A stretch of DNA of 64,000 nt from an uncultured Siphonobacter sp. (GTDB lineage Bacteria > Bacteroidota > Bacteroidia > Cytophagales > Spirosomataceae), in contig CAJYIW010000013.1 in NCBI GenBank assembly GCA_913775095.1, positions 62,001-126,000 on the forward strand, given 5' to 3'. This document shows positions 32,691 through 41,235 of the stretch, piece after piece (position 1 is the first letter of the stretch; each line of letters opens with the position of its first letter). The translations under genes were made by a program, and so were the position numbers. The notes under the pieces are model-generated. The model did no database searches. It had not been told where the DNA came from and saw nothing but the letters and a program-made list of their open reading frames with translations.

Positions 32691-34070
32691 ATGAATGCCG
32701 CAGATGATATACTAGAGGATCTGGCCATCACCTCGGGTAAACGTCAGTACCCGCGTTTACCCGAAGGCGGGCAACTCTACCGCTGGCGAGGGATCGTAGC
32801 CGGAGTTTTACTACTCACCCTCTTCGGCTTACCCTGGCTGGAATTTGAAGGGCACCCGCTGTTTTTATTCAATGTTCTCGAACGGGAATTTGTCTTCTTC
32901 GGGGTACCCTTCTGGCCCCAGGATTTTCATTTGGTTGCTATTGGTTTATTAACCTTCATTCTGTTCATCGTTGTTTTTACCGTAGCCTTTGGAAGAATCT
33001 GGTGCGGCTGGGCCTGTCCGCAGACGGTTTTCATGGAAATGATTTTCCGGAAAATTGAAAACTGGATCGAAGGCGATTACAAAGCCCAGAAACGACTGAA
33101 AGCCGCTCCCTGGACGGCTGAGAAAATCAGAAAGAAGGTCCTCAAACACGGGCTGTTCCTGCTGATTGCGTTTGCCATTTCCAATACCTTTCTGGCGTAC
33201 ATCATTGGTAAAGATGAATTATTACGTACCCAGCTGGATCATCCCGCTAACCACCTCGGCGGACTGGCTTCGATTCTGATTTTTACTTTACTTTTTTACC
33301 TGGTTTTCGCCAGAATCCGGGAAATGGTATGCGTGGTGATTTGTCCTTACGGACGCTTGCAGGGCGTCTTACTCGACAAAAAATCCATAGTCGTAGCCTA
33401 CGATTACGTCCGGGGCGAGCCTCGGGGGAAACTCAGAAAACAGGATGCGACTCCCAAAGGCGATTGCGTGGACTGCTCGCTCTGCGTTCAGGTATGCCCC
33501 ACGGGCATCGACATTCGGAAAGGTACGCAGCTCGAATGCATCAACTGTACGGCCTGCATCGATGCCTGCGACGGGGTGATGAACAAAATTCAGAAGCCCA
33601 TCGGACTCATTCGCTATGCCTCGCAGGAAGGTATCGAGCAACAGAAAAAATTCCGTTTTGATGGCCGGTTGAAGGCTTATACGATAGTTTTAGTTCTGCT
33701 GGTCGGCGTACTCAGTTACTTATTGATTACCCGAAAAGAAGTCGAAACGACGGTATTACGAGCCTCCGGATTAACCTTTCAGAAACAGGACAACCATCGT
33801 ATTTCCAATCTCTACACGGTAGAAGTCATTAATAAAACCTTTCGCCCCATCCGGCTGAATTTCAAAGTTAACAACCCTGATTTCCAGCTGCAATACGTGG
33901 GTAAAGCTCTTCAAACGGTAAAGCCCGGCGAATTAACCAAGGGTTCTTTTTTCCTGATCACTCCGGCAAAAAAGATTACTGAAAACAAAACTCCCGTAAC
34001 CATTGAAGTAAGAGCCAACGATCAACTCATCGATCAGGTAAAAACCAATTTCATGGGACCCTTAGAGTAG
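32691..34070 (+). CDS. ccoG: Cytochrome c oxidase accessory protein CcoG (FixG)
   Basis: A 459-aa membrane ferredoxin-like protein. It has about five membrane segments, the CGWACPQTVF cysteine motif in the N-terminal half, and two 4Fe-4S clusters (CVDCSLCVQVCP from about residue 259; CINCTACIDACD from about 283). The C-terminal 120 residues form the immunoglobulin-like IG domain typical of FixG. It takes part in copper reduction and cbb3 assembly. It starts 3 bp after ccoP. Confidence 0.96.
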   Translation: MNAADDILEDLAITSGKRQYPRLPEGGQLYRWRGIVAGVLLLTLFGLPWLEFEGHPLFLFNVLEREFVFFGVPFWPQDFHLVAIGLLTFILFIVVFTVAFGRIWCGWACPQTVFMEMIFRKIENWIEGDYKAQKRLKAAPWTAEKIRKKVLKHGLFLLIAFAISNTFLAYIIGKDELLRTQLDHPANHLGGLASILIFTLLFYLVFARIREMVCVVICPYGRLQGVLLDKKSIVVAYDYVRGEPRGKLRKQDATPKGDCVDCSLCVQVCPTGIDIRKGTQLECINCTACIDACDGVMNKIQKPIGLIRYASQEGIEQQKKFRFDGRLKAYTIVLVLLVGVLSYLLITRKEVETTVLRASGLTFQKQDNHRISNLYTVEVINKTFRPIRLNFKVNNPDFQLQYVGKALQTVKPGELTKGSFFLITPAKKITENKTPVTIEVRANDQLIDQVKTNFMGPLE

Positions 34071-34074
34071 TGAG

Positions 34075-34154
34075 TTTTGCGTTTAGGGTTTAGAGTTATT
34101 GGCTCGAAAAACCCCTGAACTCAGAACCTTAAACTCAAAACCCTAAACGCAAAA
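34075..34154. repeat. Inverted repeat in the ccoG-ccoH gap
   Basis: Perfect 17-bp arms (34075-34091 and 34138-34154; TTTTGCGTTTAGGGTTT and complement) with a 46-nt loop made of more GAACTC/TTAAAC words. The right arm ends 2 nt before the ccoH ATG, so the start codon could be occluded when it folds. Confidence 0.75.
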
Positions 34155-34156
34155 AG

Positions 34157-34582
34157 ATGAACTGGGGAAAATCAATTGTACTTGCCTTTGTTGCCTTTGG
34201 CAGTTTTATCGGATTTCTGGTGTATCGCATGGCCAGTACCAAAGTAGATCTGGTGCGAAAGGATTATTACCAGACGGAAATGGCCTATCAGCAACAAATC
34301 GACCGGATTCAGAATAATCAATCCGTTCAGAATCCCTTTAAAATTAACTATCAGCCTTCCGAAAAAGCCGTTCATTTTTCCCTCCCGGAAGCGTTAACGC
34401 AGGGTCAGATTCAGTTTTTCCGACCCTCGGACGCCCAGTTGGATTTTAATGTAACCGTTCGGCCCAACCGCAAGGAACAGACGGTTTCCACGCAGCACCT
34501 GAAAACCGGCCACTGGCGAATCAAAATCACCTGGACCGATGGGCGGCAGGAGTATTATACGGAAGAGGAAATTAGGTTGTAG
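34157..34582 (+). CDS. ccoH: FixH/CcoH-family cbb3 assembly protein
   Basis: A 141-aa protein with an N-terminal membrane anchor (MNWGKSIVLAFVAFGSF...) and the family signature LVRKDYYQTEMAYQQQIDR. The periplasmic part is a small beta-rich domain that ends GRQEYYTEEEIRL. FixH helps assemble cbb3 oxidase, probably in copper delivery. The final gene of the tight cco block is followed by a repeat-filled 744-bp gap. Confidence 0.92.
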   Translation: MNWGKSIVLAFVAFGSFIGFLVYRMASTKVDLVRKDYYQTEMAYQQQIDRIQNNQSVQNPFKINYQPSEKAVHFSLPEALTQGQIQFFRPSDAQLDFNVTVRPNRKEQTVSTQHLKTGHWRIKITWTDGRQEYYTEEEIRL

Positions 34583-35134
34583 GTGCTTATTTAATCCCTC
34601 ATGAGGTTAAATAGCGTTGAATATAATCCGGGGTTCGTCCAGACCGCATCCTCCGCTATGGGTGGTGTCCTCACCAAACACTTTTTTAGTTCTGGCTGGT
34701 GAAGACACCAGCCAGGGTGGCAGGGGGGATGCAACACCGCTATTATCCCGGGTTAACATCCGGGGCTATCCAAATTCAACCCCGCTGGGGTTATTCCTCC
34801 ACCGTGGTTGGTGTCCTCACCAAACACTTTTTTAGCACTGGCTGGTGAAGACACCAGCCACGGTGGCAGGGGATGCAACCCCCGTTATTATCCCGGGGTA
34901 ACACCCGGGGTTATTCAGATTGAACCCCGCTGAGGTTATTCCTCCACCGTGGGTGGTGTCCTCACCAAACACTTTTTTAGTTCTGGCTGGTGAAGACACC
35001 AGCCACGGTGGCAGGGGGGGGATGCAACACCGCTATTATCCCGGGTTAACACCCGGGGCTATTCAGATTAAACCCCGCTGGGGTTCTTACATTCAGTTCC
35101 AAAGGGATCCCCTACCTTTACGGGTTTTCTCTTC
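34583..35134. repeat. Three tandem copies of a palindrome-rich unit of about 146 bp
   Basis: The unit recurs with a period of 146 then 145 bp (anchor GTGTCC at 34665, 34811 and 34956). Each unit holds a large hairpin; in copies 2 and 3 the arms are 24 bp (34799-34822 / 34843-34866; 34944-34967 / 34988-35011) with two imperfect pairs each, around a loop containing TTTTTTAG. The unit also has CCCGGGTTAACACCCGGGG-like and CCCCGCTGGGG palindromes. Copy 1 (from about 34610) is the most diverged. Open frames across this stretch are repetitive and not genes. Confidence 0.85.
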
Positions 35135-35309
35135 TGACAACTGACAACTGACAACTGACAACTGACAACTGACAACTGACAACTGACAACTGACAACTGA
35201 CAACTGACAACTGACAACTGACAACTGACAACTGACAACTGACAACTCACAACTGACAACTCACAACTGACAACTGACAACTCACAACTGACAACTGACA
35301 ACTCACAAC
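35135..35309. repeat. 25 tandem copies of the heptamer TGACAAC
   Basis: Exactly 25 units of 7 bp without a phase break. Units 17, 19, 22 and 25 are TCACAAC; all others are TGACAAC. The tract ends 17 bp before the ATG of the next gene. Seven-bp repeats in a leader can change length by slippage, so this is a candidate phase- or level-variable promoter spacer. Confidence 0.95.
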
Positions 35310-35326
35310 CCAAAACCCAAAACCAC

Positions 35327-35998
35327 ATGCTAATCGCCTTCGTCACCGGACTTACTGCCAGCCTGCACTGCGTGGGCATGTGTGGTCCGCTTACACTGGC
35401 TCTTCCTGTGGGTGGGCTTTCGGAGAAACAGGTATGGTTAGCCCGGCTGAGTTACCACCTGTCCCGTTGCCTGAGTTACGGATTATTGGGAATGCTGGTT
35501 GGGTTACTGGGCGAACGGGTTTCCCTTTTTGGCTGGCAACAGCAGATTTCAGTACTGTCTGGCGTATTAATGATTGCCTTCCTAGTGGGAAACCGCTGGC
35601 TGGCTTTTCGCCCAATTATACGGTTGCAAAAGCTATTTGGGAAAGTATTACTTCGGAAAACCTGGTGGTCTTACCCCACCGCCGGATTCCTCAACGGCTG
35701 GTTACCCTGCGGACTGATTTACGTGGCTTTGGCGGGGGCATTAACGGCCCATTCGCCCTTAGAAGGGATGATGTTTATGGGCGTTTACGGTCTCGGGACC
35801 TTACCTGCCCTACTGGCCGTTAGCTGGATCTGGCGATGGATCAGCCTTCCCATTCGACAACGGCTGAACCGCTGGTTACCCATAGTTACCTTAGCTATTG
35901 CTTTCCTGTTCATCTGGCGGGGATTGGGGCTCAACCTTCCTTACAGTCCGAAGGTTAATTTATCTGCTTCTCAGACCGCTCCGGTTTGTCATGAATAA
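35327..35998 (+). CDS. TauE/SafE (DsbD/CcdA-like) membrane protein, probable cbb3 copper-handling partner
   Basis: A 223-aa protein with about six membrane helices. The N-terminal ASLHCVGMCGP motif and the repeated-half SGGxxxG-like PLEGMMFMGVYGLGTLPAL are those of the CcoH-adjacent sulfite-exporter/urease-accessory-like family found at the end of cco operons; the Cys pair (Cys17, Cys20 region) is a likely copper site. A link to cbb3 biogenesis is inferred from position and family. The leader contains the heptamer tract, and a terminator follows at 36104-36144. Confidence 0.82.
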   Translation: MLIAFVTGLTASLHCVGMCGPLTLALPVGGLSEKQVWLARLSYHLSRCLSYGLLGMLVGLLGERVSLFGWQQQISVLSGVLMIAFLVGNRWLAFRPIIRLQKLFGKVLLRKTWWSYPTAGFLNGWLPCGLIYVALAGALTAHSPLEGMMFMGVYGLGTLPALLAVSWIWRWISLPIRQRLNRWLPIVTLAIAFLFIWRGLGLNLPYSPKVNLSASQTAPVCHE

Positions 35999-36103
35999 AT
36001 AAGTATACATCAGCCCTATTGGCCTCCGGAAGTTATGAATCAGACTTATACTAATGGGAGCCAGGAAGGGTAACTTTAGGAATGGTTTCGGTGATGGCCT
36101 AAT

Positions 36104-36144
36104 AAAAGCAGAAGCTACGAGTTTGTTTCGTAGCTTTTACTTTT
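36104..36144. terminator. Terminator after the TauE/SafE-like gene
   Basis: 17-bp arms (36104-36120 and 36128-36144) with one mismatch and one G-U; core AAGCTACGA / TCGTAGCTT, then TTTACTTTT. It is usable from both directions, since the next gene converges. Confidence 0.75.
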
Positions 36145-36184
36145 ATTAAGAGCAAATCTGTACCTTATATTCCCAGAATAAAGA

Positions 36185-37270
36185 TCAAAATATCTGAATT
36201 TTCCATTCGCTTTTATTCACCTCTTTTTCCGCCTTTGTGATAACATATACTCGACTACCTCTGGAATTAATAAATACGAACAAAGGCTCTACACTCCTCA
36301 TTACAGTCTTACCCGTATTATCTACTGCTGCATATTTTTCTAATTCCAATTTGCCGGTAATATCCAAATTAGTCGCATTATTAATGTACACAAAGGGCAT
36401 CGTAGATGAATCATATCTCTCTCCCTTAACAATATAATATAGTGTATTAGTAACCTGAGAATGATCTAAACTAAGGATACTTCTGTAATTATAATAGCCA
36501 TTAAATAAGGTATCATCAGAAACGGTTCCGTTATAAACCATATCCTGACTTTTTATTTCAGAAGCCTTTAGAACCGTCCTGCCTTTTACGAATATTCGAT
36601 TTCCATCTTCTGAAAACCATAAGTCACCACTAATAGGATAATCCCCATGATAAGGCGAATCGTACATACGATTTGCTGCTCCTTCACGAAGATCAAATTT
36701 TTCTATATCTGAAGGAGAAAGGCCATTATTAGTAACATATAAGTACTTTCCGGAAGGGTGTAATTTACCTTTAGAACCCGCATAAATGGAGTATCCCGTA
36801 CTTAATATTTCTTCTCCCGTAGATAAGTTAAGGCAATGAATATTTGACCATTGATCTCTTTTAGGCAATACATAGGCCCATCCATTTGAACCTAAAACTA
36901 CGTCAAAGGCTTCGCAGGTTACATCATATACTTTCGTGACGGATAACTTAGTTAGGTCCACGTGTGAGACACGGGCATCGTGGCCAACAATGGCAGTTTT
37001 CCCATCCAGAGCGATGGAAACGCTCATCGGAGCAAACCCTAACCCGACTATCTCAAGCTTGTTAGTCAGTGTATTATATACATTTAACTGATGAGGATTG
37101 GTTGATACATAAATCAACAAATCATTCTTTTTAGAATATTCTGCATCTATTAAATTGGATTTTAGAGTAATTTTTCCTTCAGCAATAGCCAGTTCTTCTT
37201 CTTTTTTTCTACAGCTAAAGGCAAGCAGCACCAATAAGATACAGGCGAGTAATTGTATTTTTTTATTCAT
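36185..37270 (-). CDS. Predicted lipoprotein with beta-propeller-like repeats
   Basis: A 361-aa protein. The lipobox ends at Cys20 (LAFSC), so it is a predicted lipoprotein. The body has repeated four-strand-like segments (for example LLIYVSTNPHQLNVYN, GKYLYVTNNGLSPSDIEKFD, DGNRIFVKG) reminiscent of a seven-bladed WD/YVTN-like propeller. No precise family assigned. The gene is clearly richer in A+T than its neighbours, especially in third positions, which suggests recent acquisition. A perfect -7 box TATATTTG (minus strand, 37294-37301) is upstream. Confidence 0.65.
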   Translation of the reverse strand: MNKKIQLLACILLVLLAFSCRKKEEELAIAEGKITLKSNLIDAEYSKKNDLLIYVSTNPHQLNVYNTLTNKLEIVGLGFAPMSVSIALDGKTAIVGHDARVSHVDLTKLSVTKVYDVTCEAFDVVLGSNGWAYVLPKRDQWSNIHCLNLSTGEEILSTGYSIYAGSKGKLHPSGKYLYVTNNGLSPSDIEKFDLREGAANRMYDSPYHGDYPISGDLWFSEDGNRIFVKGRTVLKASEIKSQDMVYNGTVSDDTLFNGYYNYRSILSLDHSQVTNTLYYIVKGERYDSSTMPFVYINNATNLDITGKLELEKYAAVDNTGKTVMRSVEPLFVFINSRGSRVYVITKAEKEVNKSEWKIQIF

Positions 37271-37293
37271 TGGACGGTGAGATAATTAACGGG

Positions 37294-37301
37294 CAAATAT
37301 A
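37294..37301 (-). promoter_or_regulatory. Candidate -7 box of the propeller-like lipoprotein gene
   Basis: TATATTTG on the minus strand matches TAnnTTTG, 23 bp before the ATG. No TTTG at the -33 position was found. Confidence 0.4.
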
Positions 37302-37345
37302 AACTGATTCTTACTTAAATTATACCGCTACTTATCTCTGCCTAC

Positions 37346-37729
37346 TTATAATTTCACCTGAAACGAAACCTCGCCCATCCCATCCTTTTCATACGAAGCG
37401 ATCGGATGATACTTTTCTTCAAAGTCCTTTTCTTGTGGATTCAACTCTTTGGGTACAGAACTGCCTGTTTTAAAAAAATACACTTTCGTAGTACCGTACT
37501 TGGTATGCGGCATGAAATCGCCGTATTTTTTCATTTCTCCCCATAGCGTATCTTCTACGGTCACGGCATAAATCCGGGTAATGGGTCCGGTGTTGTTTTC
37601 ATTCCGATACAGGGCTACTTCCTGAAAATTACCTTTCAAATCCTGAATACCGGGCTGAGAAGTGGCATTATACACCATGTAAGCCATTAGTAATAAAATA
37701 GCTCCTATAAGCAGATATTTAATTTTCAT
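37346..37729 (-). CDS. Hypothetical membrane-anchored protein
   Basis: A 127-aa protein with one N-terminal membrane helix (MKIKYLLIGAILLLMAYMV...) and a soluble domain of about 100 residues (EDTLWGEMKKYGDFMPHTKYGTTKV). The second half looks like a short mixed alpha/beta domain. I do not recognise the family. It lies downstream of rqcH on the same strand, separated by a 126-bp gap full of GTTTTCAG-type words and a family C element (37799-37823). Possibly a periplasmic-facing protein. Confidence 0.6.
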   Translation of the reverse strand: MKIKYLLIGAILLLMAYMVYNATSQPGIQDLKGNFQEVALYRNENNTGPITRIYAVTVEDTLWGEMKKYGDFMPHTKYGTTKVYFFKTGSSVPKELNPQEKDFEEKYHPIASYEKDGMGEVSFQVKL

Positions 37730-37798
37730 TGTCTTCGTTTTCAGTGGTTAGTTTTCTGTTTTCAGTGGGTAACAGCAGTAATGCTACTATTAACCAAC

Positions 37799-37823
37799 AG
37801 ACGCGATCAATCGACGTCTCTAC
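37799..37823 (-). repeat. Dispersed family C element, copy 3
   Basis: Reverse complement of GTAGAGACGTC followed by GATTGATCGCGTCT. It differs by one base from the 41278 element. Confidence 0.7.
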
Positions 37824-37855
37824 TTTTTTCTAACAACGAACAACCATCAACTAAT

Positions 37856-39421
37856 CTAAGCTTTGGGCTCTACCATCACCACTTCCTCTTTCTCCACAAT
37901 GACCTGACCTTCCTGTAAATCCCGGGTTTTGCGGACGAACTTTTTCGGGGTAACAATCACGGGGCAAAGGCTGTCATTGCGACGTTTGGAATAATAAGCC
38001 GCCAGCTGAGCCGCCCGTTCAATCACCGGATTAGGAAACCGTTTTCCGGCCTGATGCCGAATGATGACGTGCGAACCCGTCACGTCGCGGGCGTGTAACC
38101 AGAGGTCTTCTTTACGGGTGTATCGCTGCGTGAGCAGGTCGTTGTTTTTGGCATTTCTACCCACAAAAATCTCAAAGCCCTGATATTCGTAGCGTTTAAA
38201 CAAAGTGGCCGCCGAGACGTCCGGCTTTTCCATTTTGTCCAGGCCACTGGTTTTCAGGTATTTCCGCAACTCCTTGAGCGTTTCCAGCGACTCTACTTTT
38301 TCGATCTGGGCATCGTATTCCGCCATTTCGCCTTCCCGCACTTCCAGAGCTTCCATGAGGTGCTCCACCTCAATTTTCTCATTCTTGGATTTCCGGTAAT
38401 ACGACTCGGCATTTTTCTGGGGCGAGAGATCCGGCTTTAAACGAATCGTAACGGGCTGATCGCGGTAAAAGTCATGCAGCTCAACGGTTTCAGATCGCTC
38501 GGGAATCTGATGCAGATTGGCCATCAGAATGTGCCCGATCTCCTCATGCTTGATGGCTTTTTCCATATCATCAAGTTTCTCGTAGACCGAATCAACGTAT
38601 AACTGGGTTTTCTGCTTGCGTTTTTGCAGCAATCGTACAATCTGGCCCTTTTCCCGATCAAAAACGTTAATTCTCGAATAGGCGTAATAAAAGCCATTTG
38701 CCGCTTCAATCGGGTTGGTAAAGGTCTTTTCAGCGTCCTCGGGAATGAGCGTCAGCACGGGCTGGTATTCCACCGTCTTGATGTAATACTGCGGATTTTC
38801 CACGTAGCTCCTCACCTGCTCCACCAAAGCCCATTTTTCGTCAAGGGATAGGGAGCGATAGTGATGCCGATCCAGCCAGGACGTTACATCTTTGCCAAAG
38901 GTGGGGAATAACTTCCGCCAGTCGCCATTCGCCCGGTCAAAAGCTTCCCGACTCTGATCCAGAGGCCGGTCCAGCATCTGGATATCCAGGTTTTCGTCGG
39001 AAACGAGTTTATTATGGAAGAGGTCCAGGACTTGCGTACCCTGAATTAAAACCAGATTGGAACGATTCCCGAAGAGTTTGAAAACCAGGTGGTACTCATC
39101 GGCAAATTCAATCGAGAAGGCCCGTTCGTTGAGAAACTGTCGAACCCCAAGCACGGGCTTATCCAGCAACTCCGAGAAGAGATCCACCGTATTTCGACCC
39201 GCTCTTCTGAAATCATCGGGAAAGCTCAGGGCTACAAAATCGGGGCGAATGGTGGCCCGGATGTAAAAATCGCGTTTCTTCCGCCACTGCTTTTCCTCGG
39301 GACAAAACCCGATGACTAACTCGTCTTTTTCCTGAGAAAAACACTCCGCCAGAACCAGCCCTTTCAACTGCGTTTCCAGCTCGGCGGACAATCGTCGGAG
39401 GAAGTAATAATTGCTTTGCAT
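37856..39421 (-). CDS. rqcH: NFACT-family RqcH/Rqc2-like ribosome quality-control protein
   Basis: A 521-aa protein. The NFACT-N domain begins MQSNYYFLRRLSAELETQLKG. A central coiled-coil region with Glu/Lys-rich helices lies at about 240-400, then the NFACT-R domain (YTRKEDLWLHARDVTGSHVIIRH). RqcH recruits Ala-tRNA to stalled 50S subunits to add Ala tails; fibronectin-binding in pathogens is a secondary activity. Start at 39421 chosen because the family begins there; an upstream in-frame ATG is also present. A perfect -7 box TACTTTTG (minus strand, 39426-39433) ends 4 nt before this ATG. Confidence 0.92.
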   Translation of the reverse strand: MQSNYYFLRRLSAELETQLKGLVLAECFSQEKDELVIGFCPEEKQWRKKRDFYIRATIRPDFVALSFPDDFRRAGRNTVDLFSELLDKPVLGVRQFLNERAFSIEFADEYHLVFKLFGNRSNLVLIQGTQVLDLFHNKLVSDENLDIQMLDRPLDQSREAFDRANGDWRKLFPTFGKDVTSWLDRHHYRSLSLDEKWALVEQVRSYVENPQYYIKTVEYQPVLTLIPEDAEKTFTNPIEAANGFYYAYSRINVFDREKGQIVRLLQKRKQKTQLYVDSVYEKLDDMEKAIKHEEIGHILMANLHQIPERSETVELHDFYRDQPVTIRLKPDLSPQKNAESYYRKSKNEKIEVEHLMEALEVREGEMAEYDAQIEKVESLETLKELRKYLKTSGLDKMEKPDVSAATLFKRYEYQGFEIFVGRNAKNNDLLTQRYTRKEDLWLHARDVTGSHVIIRHQAGKRFPNPVIERAAQLAAYYSKRRNDSLCPVIVTPKKFVRKTRDLQEGQVIVEKEEVVMVEPKA

Positions 39422-39425
39422 GGTA

Positions 39426-39433
39426 CAAAAGTA
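39426..39433 (-). promoter_or_regulatory. -7 promoter box, leaderless start of rqcH
   Basis: TACTTTTG on the minus strand matches TAnnTTTG and ends 4 nt before the rqcH ATG. The upstream TTTC at about -33 is a poor match. Confidence 0.5.
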
Positions 39434-39498
39434 CAAACGGCTCGTTCGTATCCCGGAAAGGTTTGGGAAAGCTTTGTCAAATGCCTTTTTTTGTGTCT

Positions 39499-40137
39499 AT
39501 GCTACACGTGAAAAATTACCGGAAAGCGTATCATGGCCATACCGTTCTGGACGTACCGGAATTCCAGCTCCAACCCGGCATTCACTGGATTCGCGGCGTA
39601 AACGGCTCCGGTAAAAGTACCTTTTTTCGTTCAGTAGCGGGCATGATGCCCTTTGAAGGCGAAATCTGGCTGGAGCATACCTGGGAAGTCACCCGGAATC
39701 CCGTTGAATTCCGATTGCGGGTCAATTACGCCGAAGCCGAGCCGCTTTATCCCGAGTATTTATCGGCTTTCGATCTGATTTCGTTCGTGGCGAAAGCCAA
39801 AAAAGCTCCTTCGGGACAAGTGGAGGACCTGATCGAAACGCTGGACATTGCCTCTTTCTGGAAACAGCCCGTGGGGACCTATTCGTCCGGAATGCTCAAA
39901 AAAACGTCTTTAATTCTGGGTTTTCTGGGTACTCCCACGCTCATCATGCTGGATGAACCCTTAATTACCATTGACGACCGGGCGGTGGCCAACGTTTGTC
40001 AGCTTATTGATCGGTACCATCAGAATGGCGTTCAGTTTTTACTTTCCTCTCATCAGGATTTCCGGTTAACTGATCTCAAAATGGATTCTTCTTACATCAT
40101 CCGTAACCAAACGCTGGAGGAAATTCACCCCGGCTAA
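39499..40137 (+). CDS. ABC transporter ATP-binding protein
   Basis: A 212-aa ATPase of the small export type. Walker A GVNGSGKST (about residues 33-41), signature SSGMLKK, Walker B LIMLDEP and the switch His in LSSHQD. The ATG at 39499 is preferred over 39463 because the family begins with MLHVKNYRK. It is 15 bp upstream of its predicted permease, which shares no obvious family name. The two probably form an exporter of unknown substrate. Confidence 0.88.
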   Translation: MLHVKNYRKAYHGHTVLDVPEFQLQPGIHWIRGVNGSGKSTFFRSVAGMMPFEGEIWLEHTWEVTRNPVEFRLRVNYAEAEPLYPEYLSAFDLISFVAKAKKAPSGQVEDLIETLDIASFWKQPVGTYSSGMLKKTSLILGFLGTPTLIMLDEPLITIDDRAVANVCQLIDRYHQNGVQFLLSSHQDFRLTDLKMDSSYIIRNQTLEEIHPG

Positions 40138-40152
40138 AGCCTCATTCCCTGC

Positions 40153-41235
40153 TTGAAAAAGGTCCTCTATCGTACGCTGGTAACTGAGTTTTACCGACAA
40201 AACACGGGTTTCTTTCTGGTTATTCTCATGCTGGGCTTCGGGATTATTCGCTCGGACGATCACGTAGCCGTATTTCAGTACGCCATGAGTTCGCCTTCGA
40301 TTTTGCTGTATTACTTTGCCCTCTGGTCGTTATACGTGTTCAAAACGATTGCTTTCGTTCGGCACCAGTTTCACCATCCGGCGTATCGGTTTCTGCACCA
40401 CTTTCGATTAATCCCCCTGACTCAGCGGATCCTTAGTTGGGTAACCATCAGCGTGAGTCTGGTCATGCCGATTCTGGCCTATGCGTTCTGGATGAGTTTC
40501 TACGCGGTTCGCAGTCAGCAATGGGTCGCCATCTCCGGCCTCATTCTATTTTTCGCCGGGATGATTGGACTAAGCCTCTTACTGTTTGAGCGGATCATCC
40601 GGCAACAGGATACCGAAGTCAAAGTCCGGACCTTTGCCCGGGACTGGCCGTTGCCTTATCCTCTGTTTTTCATCCAGTTTTTATTACGAAAAAATACGGT
40701 TCTGGTTCTTATCACCAAGCTGTTTTCAGTAGCTGTTCTTCTGGGGGTTTGCCTGTTATACCCTACCGACGATTACGACGAACGCCTGTTGAGCATTGGC
40801 CTGTTGCTGGGCAGTCTGATTCACCTCGGACTTACTACAGAACATTACACGTTCGAGCACGAATATTTGCTCTTTGTCCGCAATTTGCCTTTGTCTTTTC
40901 TCAGACGTTTTGCGGCTCACGCCCTGCAAATGCTGTTGATTTTCATCCCGGAAATCACATTTCTGTTCCGCTATTTACCCGATACGGTGTCTTATCTGTT
41001 TGTGGGAAAAGCCCTTGTGTTTATCAGTGGTATCCAGATAGCGGCTTTGCACCGGGTATACCAGCACGACAAAAGTCTGGAGAAACTAAGTGCGTATGGG
41101 TTATGGGGCTTTATTATAGGTTTATTGCTGATCATGTTTCGTATTGATCCAGCAATTCTGGGCGGACTTTTATGGGCCTATGCCGCGTGGGTTAATGCGT
41201 ATAAGTATTACAAGTCAGAATTCCAGTTCGATTAG
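40153..41235 (+). CDS. Membrane permease partner of the upstream ABC ATPase
   Basis: A 360-aa protein with about nine to ten hydrophobic segments and no soluble domain. The start is TTG at 40153 (MKKVLYRTLVTEFYRQ); no ATG is near the expected N-terminus, and the 15-bp spacing to the ATPase gene favours this start. It has no family motif I recognise. A pair with the ATPase gene is the natural reading, of the ABC-2 type. The second half contains a Tyr-rich tail. Confidence 0.7.
   Translation: MKKVLYRTLVTEFYRQNTGFFLVILMLGFGIIRSDDHVAVFQYAMSSPSILLYYFALWSLYVFKTIAFVRHQFHHPAYRFLHHFRLIPLTQRILSWVTISVSLVMPILAYAFWMSFYAVRSQQWVAISGLILFFAGMIGLSLLLFERIIRQQDTEVKVRTFARDWPLPYPLFFIQFLLRKNTVLVLITKLFSVAVLLGVCLLYPTDDYDERLLSIGLLLGSLIHLGLTTEHYTFEHEYLLFVRNLPLSFLRRFAAHALQMLLIFIPEITFLFRYLPDTVSYLFVGKALVFISGIQIAALHRVYQHDKSLEKLSAYGLWGFIIGLLLIMFRIDPAILGGLLWAYAAWVNAYKYYKSEFQFD

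Noticed and set aside
34617-35144. Two plus-strand open frames across the 146-bp repeat
   Set aside because: They repeat the same low-complexity text in each copy and are by-products of the tandem repeat.
35135-35309. CRISPR array
   Set aside because: The 7-bp units have no spacers and no cas genes are near.
35068-35379. 103-aa minus-strand open frame made of QLSVVSC repeats
   Set aside because: It is a translation of the heptamer array and has no independent coding signal.
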